Assembly (NCBI RefSeq): GCF_019656335.1
Contig: NZ_BPLZ01000011.1
Span: 58,477-122,476 of the forward strand
DNA from: Pseudomonas sp. NCCP-436
GTDB lineage: Bacteria > Pseudomonadota > Gammaproteobacteria > Pseudomonadales > Pseudomonadaceae
Direction of reading: 5' to 3'
Length of the DNA: 64,000 nucleotides
Part shown: positions 18,883-26,316 of the stretch, in pieces
Layout of the letters: every line of letters starts with the position of its first letter
Numbering within the stretch: position 1 is the stretch's first letter
Position numbers and translations under genes: made by a program
The notes under the pieces: generated by a model
What the model was told of the DNA's origin: nothing
What the model saw: the letters and a program-made list of their open reading frames with translations, nothing else
The model's database searches: none

Positions 18883-19713
18883 GTGTCCATCCAAGAAAAT
18901 TCGAGAGACTACAATGACCTCAAAAAGGCTGTGGAGTTATTGGAGTCCCCATCCATTATCGCAAAGCTATCCAACATCATAGGCTCGCCAATAGAAGGCG
19001 CTGTAAAAAGCCTACCCGCATCAGTCTCCAAGAAAATTAATGGAGCCGTCGAGGCGGCTCTTCATAAGGCCGCCAGTGCAGCCCTGTGGAGCCTTGATAA
19101 TGAGCCCAATAAGTCAGCATCAACCAAGTTTCACAAATTTTGTGCAGCCACTTCAGGCGCTCTAGGCGGAGCTTTCGGATTCACCGCGCTATTTATTGAG
19201 CTTCCAATATCAACAACTATCATGATGCGCTCGGTCGCTGACGTAGCGCGTAGCGAAGGATTCGACCTAAATGATTTTTCCACCAAGCATGCCTGCATTG
19301 AGGTATTTGCCATGGGTGGGAATACAAAGAAGGATGACGCAACAGAAACAGGTTATTACATATCTCGCGGATTTATGACGGAGTCTATGCGTCAACTATC
19401 AAAAGAATTGGCTGAGATAGCGGCAAAACAGGGGGCGCAAGCAGCAAGTAGATTTACTCCTGCGCAGGCCGGAAAGTGGCTTGCGGAGCTCATAGAAAAG
19501 GTCGCTGCTCGATTCGGTATTGTTATAACAAACAAATTTGCAGCGCAGGCAGTTCCTGTTATCGGTGCTGTCACGGGGGCCACTATAAACACGCTTTTTA
19601 CTGATTTCTATCAAGATATCGCCCGTGGACACTTCACTATCAAAAGACTAGAAAGCAAGTATGGCTACGAGCAAGTTAAAAACGAATATGAAAAAATACT
19701 GAATGGCTGTTGA
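18883..19713 (+). CDS. Cassette 5: EcsC-family protein
   Basis: This 276-aa protein matches the EcsC family: an amphipathic helix bundle, AATSGALGGAFGFTALFIELPISTTIMMRS with glycine-rich hydrophobic segments (about residues 87-117), a CIEVFAMGG motif and a second hydrophobic stretch AVPVIGAVTGATINTLF. EcsC proteins are of uncertain role, linked in Bacillus to ABC-transporter and secretion phenotypes. I chose GTG 18883 over the TTG at 18853 because CAGGAG at 18871-18876 lies 6 bases upstream and the TTG lies inside the attC site. Confidence 0.75.
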   Translation: MSIQENSRDYNDLKKAVELLESPSIIAKLSNIIGSPIEGAVKSLPASVSKKINGAVEAALHKAASAALWSLDNEPNKSASTKFHKFCAATSGALGGAFGFTALFIELPISTTIMMRSVADVARSEGFDLNDFSTKHACIEVFAMGGNTKKDDATETGYYISRGFMTESMRQLSKELAEIAAKQGAQAASRFTPAQAGKWLAELIEKVAARFGIVITNKFAAQAVPVIGAVTGATINTLFTDFYQDIARGHFTIKRLESKYGYEQVKNEYEKILNGC

Positions 19714-20156
19714 AGATGCCTGACGATTCAGCCAGGCCGACACTGCCTCGGGCTTGACTCAGGCTTGGGGGAAAACTTGCCACTGTTGGATGTTTTGCGG
19801 GGCTGGCAACACTTCAGCAAGGGTTCTTGCGCCATGCGCTCTTCGTCGTATTCCAAGGCTCTACCGCATACGATGGTGAAGCCCTGATTTGTAGCTTACC
19901 GGATGATTACTGGCAATGGAGTTGGGCAGTCAGTCGAGCCCCAAAACAACGAGTAACTCCTGTCCGCGGCGCTTATCCAATCGCACGATCAGCAGTCGAG
20001 TCTTTCTTAAACCAGGCTGCCTCCCTCGGGGGAGGGAAGTGCGATTGCAGAGCGAGCGGTTAGGTGTATCGATAATCCGTCCTGAAATGCAAAACCCCTG
20101 ATTTCCTTCAGGAAACTCAGGGGTTTGTGCTTTATTCCGCAAGTGGGGCCGGAGAT
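19714..20156. other. Degenerate right end of the cassette array
   Basis: A left attC core ATGCCTGAC (19716-19724) follows the EcsC gene and is complementary to the start of cassette 5 except at one position, but no matching GTTRRRY end is found within normal attC length. A lone GTTAGGT at 20059-20065, preceded by GAGCGAGC, may be a relic of a lost attC. No credible gene is present. The stretch ends in the terminator of the next minus-strand gene. Confidence 0.45.
20091..20127 (-). terminator. Terminator of the minus-strand ligase/protease trio
   Basis: AAACCCCTGA and the complementary TCAGGGGTTT enclose a second inverted pair (TTTCC/GGAAA). On the minus strand it lies 30 bases after the 20157 stop and is followed by TTTTGC. 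Confidence 0.8.
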
Positions 20157-21143
20157 TCAGCTGCCTGGGCGGTGGACGTGGCCGAACAGTTGCTGAGAGA
20201 AGCGCACGCGCTCTTCGGGGCTTTCCTGAATGTCCCTGGTCTTCAGCTCTTTCAGGTGGGCTTCTACGGCTTGGGCGCGATGAGTCAGGCCGCAGTCGTT
20301 GGCAATCTGGATGTTCAGTCCGGGGCGGGCGTTAAGCTCAAGAATCAGCGGGCCCTTGTCCTGATCCAGCACCATGTCTACGCCGATATAGCCCAGACCG
20401 CAAAGTTCGTAGCAACCGGCGGCCAGTTTCATGAAGCCGTCCCAGTTCGGCAGTTGCACGCCGTCTACCGCGTTGGTGGTATCCGGGTGCTTGCTGATCT
20501 TGTTGTTCAGCCAGGTACCGCGCAGGGTGACGCCGGTGGCCAGGTCGACGCCGACACCGATGGCGCCCTGGTGCAGGTTGGCCTTGCCGTTGGACTGCCG
20601 GGTCGGTAGGCGCAGCATGGCCATTACCGGGTAGCCCATCAGCACGATGATGCGGATGTCCGGCACGCCTTCGTAGCTGATGCTCTTGAAGATGCTGTCC
20701 GGGGTCACGCGGTACTCGATCAGTGCACGGTCGCGGTGGCCACCCAGTGAGTAGAGGCCGGAAAGGATGCTGGAGATCTGCTGTTCCAGCTCTTCATGGC
20801 TGACGATCTTGCCGGAGACTGTCTTGAAGCGATCCTCGAAGCGGTCGGCGATGACCATGATGCCATCGCCACCGGCACCCTGTGCCGGTTTGATAACGAA
20901 GTCGTTGTGACCGGCGATGATCTGGTCGAGCTTCTCGATCTGCTTTTCGGTCTCGATGATGCCGTAAAGCTCCGGCACGTCGATACCCGCAGCGATGGCC
21001 CGTTCCTTGGTGATGATCTTGTCGTCGACAATGGGGTACAGGTGCCGTTTGTTGTACTTCAGCACATAGTCCGCATTGCGTCGGTTGATGCCCATGATGC
21101 CCTTGGCTTCAAGGGCCTTCCACGTCTTGATCAGACCGAACAT
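20157..21143 (-). CDS. ATP-grasp, alpha-L-glutamate ligase-like protein
   Basis: This 328-aa protein has an ATP-grasp fold like RimK and cyanophycin-type ligases: FVIKPAQGAGGDGIMVI (nucleotide loop, about residues 82-98), RVTPDSIFKSISYEGVPDIRIIVLMG, and the metal-binding end VDMVLDQDKGPLILELNARPGLNIQIAN. Such enzymes join amino acids, often glutamate, to a carboxylate; the substrate here is unknown. It sits 4 bases after the transglutaminase-like gene and is the last of a three-gene operon (a homologous set is PA1766-PA1768 in P. aeruginosa, from memory). Confidence 0.85.
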   Translation of the reverse strand: MFGLIKTWKALEAKGIMGINRRNADYVLKYNKRHLYPIVDDKIITKERAIAAGIDVPELYGIIETEKQIEKLDQIIAGHNDFVIKPAQGAGGDGIMVIADRFEDRFKTVSGKIVSHEELEQQISSILSGLYSLGGHRDRALIEYRVTPDSIFKSISYEGVPDIRIIVLMGYPVMAMLRLPTRQSNGKANLHQGAIGVGVDLATGVTLRGTWLNNKISKHPDTTNAVDGVQLPNWDGFMKLAAGCYELCGLGYIGVDMVLDQDKGPLILELNARPGLNIQIANDCGLTHRAQAVEAHLKELKTRDIQESPEERVRFSQQLFGHVHRPGS

Positions 21144-21147
21144 GGCG

Positions 21148-22674
21148 TTAGTCCTTGAGGAAGGCTTTAAAACGGAACAGTTCAGTCAGGCGGTAGCCGC
21201 GGTAGCGACCCATCGCCAGCATGAAGCCCACCAGAATCAGCAGCACCGCCGGGAAGGTGAAGACGAAGTAGACCAGTTCCGGCACGCTCATCAGCAAATG
21301 AGCGATGGTGGCGGCGAACAGGGTGCCCAGGGCGACTTTAAAGGCATGACCGCCGCCGCGCTCTTCCCAGGTGATCGACAGGCGTTCGATGGTCATGGTC
21401 AGGATTACCATCGGGAACAGCGAAACCGACAGGCCGCGCTCCAGGCCGAGCTTGTGGCTGAACAGGCTGATGGCTGCGATCAACACCACGACGAAGGTCA
21501 GCACTACCGACAGGCGCGGCAGCATCTGCAGCTTCAGGTGCTCAAGGTAGGAGCGTAGCGACAGCCCCAGTGCAGTAATGATGCTGAACAGGAAGATGCC
21601 GAAGCCCAGCTGGGTTTCACGGAAGGCGAGGGCGATCAGCACCGGAGTAAAGGTGCCCAGGGTTTGCAGGCCGCCAAGGTTGCGCAGGATCAGGATCACC
21701 AGTACGCCAATCGGGATCATCACCATGATCATGAACGACTGCTGGGTCTGCAGCGGCAGGCCATAAAGTGAGTATTCGAGGAAGCTGGCGTCGGTATTCT
21801 CGTCGGTCAGCTTGGCCAGGCGGATGGCGTTCATCTCGCTGTTGTTCAGGCTGAAGCTGACTTGAGGCTGGCGACCACCTTCGAGGCTGACCAGCTCGTC
21901 ATCGCCAATCCACCATACCAGGCGATCCTCAGGCAGGCCCTGCTCACCCGTCTCCGGGTTGAAGTAGAGCCACTTCTGGCCATTGAAGCTGCGCAGCCAG
22001 AGTTCGGGCGACTGAGCTACCTCGGCTTGCAGGCGAATGGTGTGGACACGCTCCATCGGCACATGAGCAATGGACAGCAAAAGATCGATGACCTTGGCCT
22101 TGTTGACGGTGGAAGCATCCCCGCCGAGCAGCAATTTGACGTTGTCGTCGGCAGAGTTGTTGACGCGCTTGATGGTCTCGCTGATGAAGGTTTCCACGTC
22201 CGCAGAGTGCTGGCGGATGGGGGCAAGCAGGGCTTCGGCGGCGATCTTCTCGGCACCTTCGACCGGCAGGCTGTCACGGAAGATCGGTCCCTTGGCCGCA
22301 GGCAGCTCGCCGCCGTAGCGCTTGGTCAGCACCAGGCGGTAGTAGAGGGTCTGCTTGCCGTTGGCTCGTCGGGCCGACCAGGTAACGCGGCGATTGCCTT
22401 CAACACGGTTGACGCTGACACCGTAGTTGTTGGAGATGAAGCTCTCGTTGAGGCTGACGTAGTCCTGATTCAGCGGCGGCACGAACATCTGCAACTTCAC
22501 CGGCTCGCGCGGGCTGGCCTGGAATTCGACCTTGGCGTCGATATTCCATAGGTCGTCGGTTTCATTCTCGGTTACCGGTATGCCGAGGATAAAGATTTGA
22601 TAGGCCGTAATCAGAATGCCCAAGGCCACCAGTACGGTGATCAGGAGCTTCAGATGCAGGTTCAGAGAGCGCAT
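21148..22674 (-). CDS. Inactive transglutaminase-like protein with multiple transmembrane helices
   Basis: This 508-aa protein has an N-terminal transmembrane anchor (LLITVLVALGILITAYQIF, about residues 10-28), a periplasmic domain up to about 300 that resembles transglutaminases but lacks an obvious Cys-His-Asp triad, and about seven hydrophobic helices in the C-terminal 200 residues. The family is described as inactive transglutaminase fused to seven TM helices. Its neighbours are a ligase-like and an aspartic-protease-like protein, so the trio probably works on one peptide bond system at the envelope (inference). Confidence 0.85.
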   Translation of the reverse strand: MRSLNLHLKLLITVLVALGILITAYQIFILGIPVTENETDDLWNIDAKVEFQASPREPVKLQMFVPPLNQDYVSLNESFISNNYGVSVNRVEGNRRVTWSARRANGKQTLYYRLVLTKRYGGELPAAKGPIFRDSLPVEGAEKIAAEALLAPIRQHSADVETFISETIKRVNNSADDNVKLLLGGDASTVNKAKVIDLLLSIAHVPMERVHTIRLQAEVAQSPELWLRSFNGQKWLYFNPETGEQGLPEDRLVWWIGDDELVSLEGGRQPQVSFSLNNSEMNAIRLAKLTDENTDASFLEYSLYGLPLQTQQSFMIMVMIPIGVLVILILRNLGGLQTLGTFTPVLIALAFRETQLGFGIFLFSIITALGLSLRSYLEHLKLQMLPRLSVVLTFVVVLIAAISLFSHKLGLERGLSVSLFPMVILTMTIERLSITWEERGGGHAFKVALGTLFAATIAHLLMSVPELVYFVFTFPAVLLILVGFMLAMGRYRGYRLTELFRFKAFLKD

Positions 22675-22679
22675 GGGAG

Positions 22680-23216
22680 TTACTCGCCAGGGGTTGCGTC
22701 AGGATTGCAGCCGGGCTTACCGGCGGCATATTTAAGGCTTGGATCAATCATGGCCTGGAAGTCTTTGAGTGCTTCGGAGCCAATCAACAGCGGATATTGG
22801 AATGCACTTCGGTCGGTCAAGTTCACTTCGATGGTGCGCAGGGCTTGGCCCATGCAGAGCTGCAGCTCGATCACCGGGCGTGGGGTGTAGGTCTTGCCTT
22901 CATCCGGATCGTAGTCGCCGGCACGCCGTTTGATCTTGCTGATGCGTGCCAGCGGGCGCTCGATGACTTCGTTATCCCGGCCGTCGACAGCCAGCACGAA
23001 GCGCACCCAGGTTTCTCCGTCGCGGGTAAAGCGTTTGATGTCACGCGCGCTGAGTGAAGCGGTCATGGCTCCGGTGTCAAGCTTGGCGGCGAGCACCAGA
23101 TCGAAATCGCGCAGTTCGATGTATTCATTGAGGCCGTAAATAGTCTTTCCCGCAGCGAAACCGGAGCTGGGAATTGTTGACAGGCCAAGCAGCAGAGCGA
23201 AGGACTTGAGTGTCAT
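22680..23216 (-). CDS. Retropepsin-like aspartic protease (RimK-associated family)
   Basis: This 178-aa protein has a signal peptide (MTLKSFALLLGLSTIPSSGFA) and the retropepsin-like motif AKLDTGAMTASLSA (Asp in DTGA at about residue 47), followed by the matching strand PLLIGSEALKDF. The family was called ATP-dependent zinc protease and is now regarded as pepsin-like. I chose ATG 23216, which places the signal peptide at the start; upstream in-frame ATGs at 23234 and 23246 are possible. It is the first gene of the minus-strand trio and lies 5 bases from the next gene. Confidence 0.8.
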   Translation of the reverse strand: MTLKSFALLLGLSTIPSSGFAAGKTIYGLNEYIELRDFDLVLAAKLDTGAMTASLSARDIKRFTRDGETWVRFVLAVDGRDNEVIERPLARISKIKRRAGDYDPDEGKTYTPRPVIELQLCMGQALRTIEVNLTDRSAFQYPLLIGSEALKDFQAMIDPSLKYAAGKPGCNPDATPGE

Positions 23217-23431
23217 GAGACCTTGAGAAGGCATTGCCAACGGCATTACAGGGCAATTGGAGGGCGGCTGGTCGTCACGCTTGCCTGCCAGGAGTCTAGC
23301 AGGCATGGCCGTTTGTGCAGCAGGGCGTGAGTGCCGCGCATTCTAGCACGTAGCAAGACGCGGCAGACAGCAGTGCCTACACCTTTGTGAGTCAGTCGCC
23401 AGTAAGTGGCATCTTGGGCGTTGGTCGAATA

Positions 23432-23443
23432 ATTGTCGACAAT
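23432..23443. promoter_or_regulatory. Palindromic operator candidate ATTGTCGACAAT
   Basis: A perfect 12-bp palindrome 76 bases before the prp regulator start, repeated in part at 23507-23517. GntR/FCD regulators bind this type of short palindrome. It is a good candidate for autoregulation and control of the prp operon. Confidence 0.6.
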
Positions 23444-23506
23444 CTTATTTATTTCTTTGACGTTTCATCGGCATTATCGTAGTTTATTTCGGTGAATTGC
23501 TGTTAG

Positions 23507-23517
23507 GTGTCGACAAT
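23507..23517. promoter_or_regulatory. Second operator copy GTGTCGACAAT at the regulator start
   Basis: This copy shares TGTCGACAAT with the upstream palindrome and ends one base before the ATG at 23519. It covers the Shine-Dalgarno region, so bound repressor could block both transcription and translation start. Confidence 0.5.
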
Positions 23518-23518
23518 C

Positions 23519-24241
23519 ATGCTGGATGCCTCTGAAGTGCTTGCAACGCCCCAGGTGGATTCGGAAACGCTTTCCGAGCATGTCTTTCGCCTGATTCAGG
23601 CTGCCATCGTTAAAGGTGAAATCGCACCCGGCAGCAAGATTTCCGAGCCGGAGCTGGCGCGCACCTATGGCATCAGTCGCGGGCCGCTGCGTGAGGCGAT
23701 CCACCGCCTGGAAGGGCAGAAGCTGCTGGTGCGGGTGCCGCATGTGGGGGCGCGAGTGGTTTCCCTCAGTCATGCCGAGCTGATCGAGCTGTACGATATT
23801 CGTGAGTCGCTCGAAGGCATGGCTTGCCGTCTGGCTGCCGAGCGCATGAGTCAGGACGAGATCGATGAGTTGCGCCGAGTGCTGGAGCTGCATGAGCAGG
23901 ATGCCGCATTCAAGGCCGGTGTTGGCTACTACCAGCAGGAAGGTGACTTCGACTTCCACTACCGGATTATTCAGGGCAGTGGCAATCGTACGCTGGCCAA
24001 GCTGTTGTGCGACGAGCTTTATCAGTTGGTGCGGATGTACCGCCTGCAGTTTTCCGCCACGCCCAATCGGCCGCATCAGGCCTTTGCCGAACACCACCGT
24101 ATTCTCGATGCCATCGCCGAGCGTGACGGCGAACTGGCCGAACTGCTGATGCGTCGTCACATCGGCGCATCCAAGCGCAATATCGAGCGCCACTACCAGG
24201 AGGCGCTTGCCACCCCCTCCACGACACGAGGTGAGTCATGA
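23519..24241 (+). CDS. GntR-family (FCD) regulator of the methylcitrate operon
   Basis: This 240-aa regulator has a winged helix-turn-helix at about residues 18-85 ([33 protein letters not shown]) and a C-terminal FCD ligand domain with metal-type histidines in [17 protein letters not shown] and RRHIGAS. Position and overlap with prpB (ATGA, 4 bases) indicate that it controls the prp genes. I chose ATG 23519 over GTG 23507 because TTAGGTG lies 9 bases upstream. 2-methylcitrate or a related acid is the likely ligand (inference). Confidence 0.85.
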   Translation: MLDASEVLATPQVDSETLSEHVFRLIQAAIVKGEIAPGSKISEPELARTYGISRGPLREAIHRLEGQKLLVRVPHVGARVVSLSHAELIELYDIRESLEGMACRLAAERMSQDEIDELRRVLELHEQDAAFKAGVGYYQQEGDFDFHYRIIQGSGNRTLAKLLCDELYQLVRMYRLQFSATPNRPHQAFAEHHRILDAIAERDGELAELLMRRHIGASKRNIERHYQEALATPSTTRGES

Positions 24242-25125
24242 GTCAGAACACTGCCGGCCAGCGTTTCCGCCAGGCCCTTGCCATCGAGAGCCCGTTGCAG
24301 GTCATCGGCGCGATCAACGCCAACCATGCGCTGCTGGCCAAGCGCGCAGGCTTTCGTGCCATCTACCTGTCAGGTGGCGGCGTTGCGGCCGGCTCGCTGG
24401 GGTTGCCGGATCTGGGCATCAACACCCTGGACGACGTGCTCACCGATGTGCGCCGCATCACCGATGTCTGCGACCTGCCGCTGCTGGTGGACATCGACAC
24501 CGGCTTCGGCCCGAGCGCCTTCAACATTGAGCGTACCGTCAAGAGTCTGATCAAGGCCGGTGCTGCCGCTGCGCATATCGAAGATCAGGTTGGCGCCAAG
24601 CGTTGCGGCCACCGTCCGGGCAAGGAGATCGTTTCCTGTGCGGAAATGGTCGACCGGGTCAAAGCGGCTGCCGATGCCAAAACCGATCCGGACTTCTTCC
24701 TCATTGCCCGCACCGATGCCATCCAGGCCGAGGGCGTGGACGCCGCCATCGAGCGTTGCCAGCGCTACGTCGAGGCAGGCGCCGACGGCATCTTTGCCGA
24801 AGCCGCCTATGACCTGCCGACCTACAAGCGTTTCGTCGATGCGCTGAAGGTTCCGGTGCTGGCCAACATCACCGAGTTCGGCGCAACCCCGCTGTTCACC
24901 CGTGAGGAGCTGGCTTCGGTCGGTGTGGCCATTCAGCTCTACCCGCTGTCGGCCTTCCGCGCTGCGAACAAGGCGGCGGAAAGTGTCTACACCTCGATCC
25001 GTGAGAATGGTCACCAGAAGGACGTGATCGAGCTGATGCAGACCCGTGCCGAGCTCTACGACCGCATCGGCTATCACGCCTTTGAGCAGAAGCTCGATGC
25101 GCTATTTGCCGCTGGCAAGCAGTAA
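24238..25125 (+). CDS. prpB: 2-methylisocitrate lyase
   Basis: This 295-aa enzyme of the isocitrate-lyase/PEP-mutase family cleaves 2-methylisocitrate to pyruvate and succinate. The catalytic cysteine is Cys123 in [10 protein letters not shown], the position known for PrpB. The metal-binding acidic loop [10 protein letters not shown] is at residues 82-91. It overlaps the regulator gene by 4 bases and precedes prpC by 32 bases. Confidence 0.96.
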   Translation: MSQNTAGQRFRQALAIESPLQVIGAINANHALLAKRAGFRAIYLSGGGVAAGSLGLPDLGINTLDDVLTDVRRITDVCDLPLLVDIDTGFGPSAFNIERTVKSLIKAGAAAAHIEDQVGAKRCGHRPGKEIVSCAEMVDRVKAAADAKTDPDFFLIARTDAIQAEGVDAAIERCQRYVEAGADGIFAEAAYDLPTYKRFVDALKVPVLANITEFGATPLFTREELASVGVAIQLYPLSAFRAANKAAESVYTSIRENGHQKDVIELMQTRAELYDRIGYHAFEQKLDALFAAGKQ

Positions 25126-25157
25126 ACAGACAAGAACAGGGACTCGAGGAGAAGAGC

Positions 25158-26315
25158 ATGAGCACGACTGAAACCAACCCGGGCTTCAAGCCGAAGAAAT
25201 CCGTTGCCCTGAGTGGCACTGCCGCCGGCAACACCGCGCTGTGTACTGTCGGTCGTACCGGCAACGATCTGCATTACCGCGGCTATGATGTGCTCGATTT
25301 TGCCAACCGCTGCGAATTCGAGGAAATTGCCTACCTGCTGGTGCATGGCAAGTTGCCGAACGTTGCCGAGTTGGCTGGCTATAAGGCCAAGCTCAAGGCT
25401 CTGCGCGGCCTGCCGGCCGGTGTCAAGGCAGCGCTGGAGCAGTTGCCGCCCTCGGCCCATCCAATGGATGTAATGCGTACTGCGGTGTCCGTGCTCGGCT
25501 GCCTGTCGCCGGAGAAGGACGACCACAATCACCCGGGTGCCCGCGACATCGCCGACAAGCTGATGGCCTCCCTCGGCTCGGCGCTGCTGTACTGGTATCA
25601 CTACAGTCACAACGGCAAGCGCATCGACGTGGAGACCGACGACGACTCCATCGGCGGCCACTTCCTGCACCTGCTGCACGGTGAGAAGCCTCGCGAATCC
25701 TGGGTGCGCGCCATGCACACCTCGCTCAACCTGTATGCCGAACACGAGTTCAACGCTTCTACCTTTACCTCGCGGGTGATCGCCGGCACCGGTTCGGATA
25801 TGTACTCCTGCATCGCCGGTGCCATCGGCGCGCTGCGCGGGCCGAAGCACGGTGGCGCCAACGAGGTGGCCTTCGAGATCCAGAAGCGCTATGACAACCC
25901 GGATGAGGCTGAGGCCGACATTCGCGAGCGGGTAGGGCGCAAGGAAGTGGTGATCGGCTTCGGCCACCCGGTCTATACCGTGTCCGACCCGCGCAACAAG
26001 GTGATCAAGGAAGTCGCCCGGCAGCTTGCCGAGGAGCAGCACAACACCAAGATGTTCGATATCGCCGAGCGTCTGGAAAGCGTGATGTGGGAAATCAAGA
26101 AGATGTTCCCCAACCTCGACTGGTTCAGCGCCGTCAGCTACCACATGATGGGCGTGCCCACCGCCATGTTCACCCCGCTGTTCGTGATCGCCCGTACTGC
26201 CGGCTGGTCCGCCCACGTCATCGAGCAGCGCATCGACGGCAAGATCATCCGCCCGAGCGCCAACTACACCGGTCCCGAGGACCTGCAGTTCGTGCCGCTC
26301 AAGGATCGCAAATAA
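25158..26315 (+). CDS. prpC: 2-methylcitrate synthase
   Basis: This 385-aa citrate-synthase-family enzyme condenses propionyl-CoA with oxaloacetate. Catalytic histidine segments are [14 protein letters not shown] and [17 protein letters not shown]. The shorter length compared with the 420-430-aa hexameric GltA, and its place between prpB and acnD, mark it as PrpC. GAGGAGAAG is a strong ribosome site. Only one base separates its stop from the acnD ATG. Confidence 0.95.
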   Translation: MSTTETNPGFKPKKSVALSGTAAGNTALCTVGRTGNDLHYRGYDVLDFANRCEFEEIAYLLVHGKLPNVAELAGYKAKLKALRGLPAGVKAALEQLPPSAHPMDVMRTAVSVLGCLSPEKDDHNHPGARDIADKLMASLGSALLYWYHYSHNGKRIDVETDDDSIGGHFLHLLHGEKPRESWVRAMHTSLNLYAEHEFNASTFTSRVIAGTGSDMYSCIAGAIGALRGPKHGGANEVAFEIQKRYDNPDEAEADIRERVGRKEVVIGFGHPVYTVSDPRNKVIKEVARQLAEEQHNTKMFDIAERLESVMWEIKKMFPNLDWFSAVSYHMMGVPTAMFTPLFVIARTAGWSAHVIEQRIDGKIIRPSANYTGPEDLQFVPLKDRK

Positions 26316-26316
26316 A

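Larger units (their letters stand above)
15929..19724 (+). mobile_element. Integron gene-cassette array without integrase (CALIN-type)
   Basis: Five consecutive plus-strand gene units are each followed by a region that ends in a GTTRRRY core (16430, 17660, 18516, 18855). Cassettes begin just after the G of the core, at 15930, 16431, 17661, 18517 and 18856. The strongest support is that the first bases of a cassette are complementary to the start of its own attC. For cassette 1, GTTAGAGGCAC at 15929-15939 matches GTGCCTCTAAC at 16357-16367 over 11 bases. For cassette 2, GTTATGCA at 16430 matches TGCATAAC at 17548-17555. Coding sequences are AT-richer than the flanking core genes and are all co-oriented. 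No intI is present in the window. Confidence 0.8.

Noticed and set aside
19827..20063. Short plus-strand frame after the EcsC gene
   Set aside because: No ribosome site or recognisable sequence, and it overlaps the degenerate array end.
20059..20065. GTTAGGT as a sixth full attC site
   Set aside because: No matching left core within 150 bases; kept only as a possible relic.
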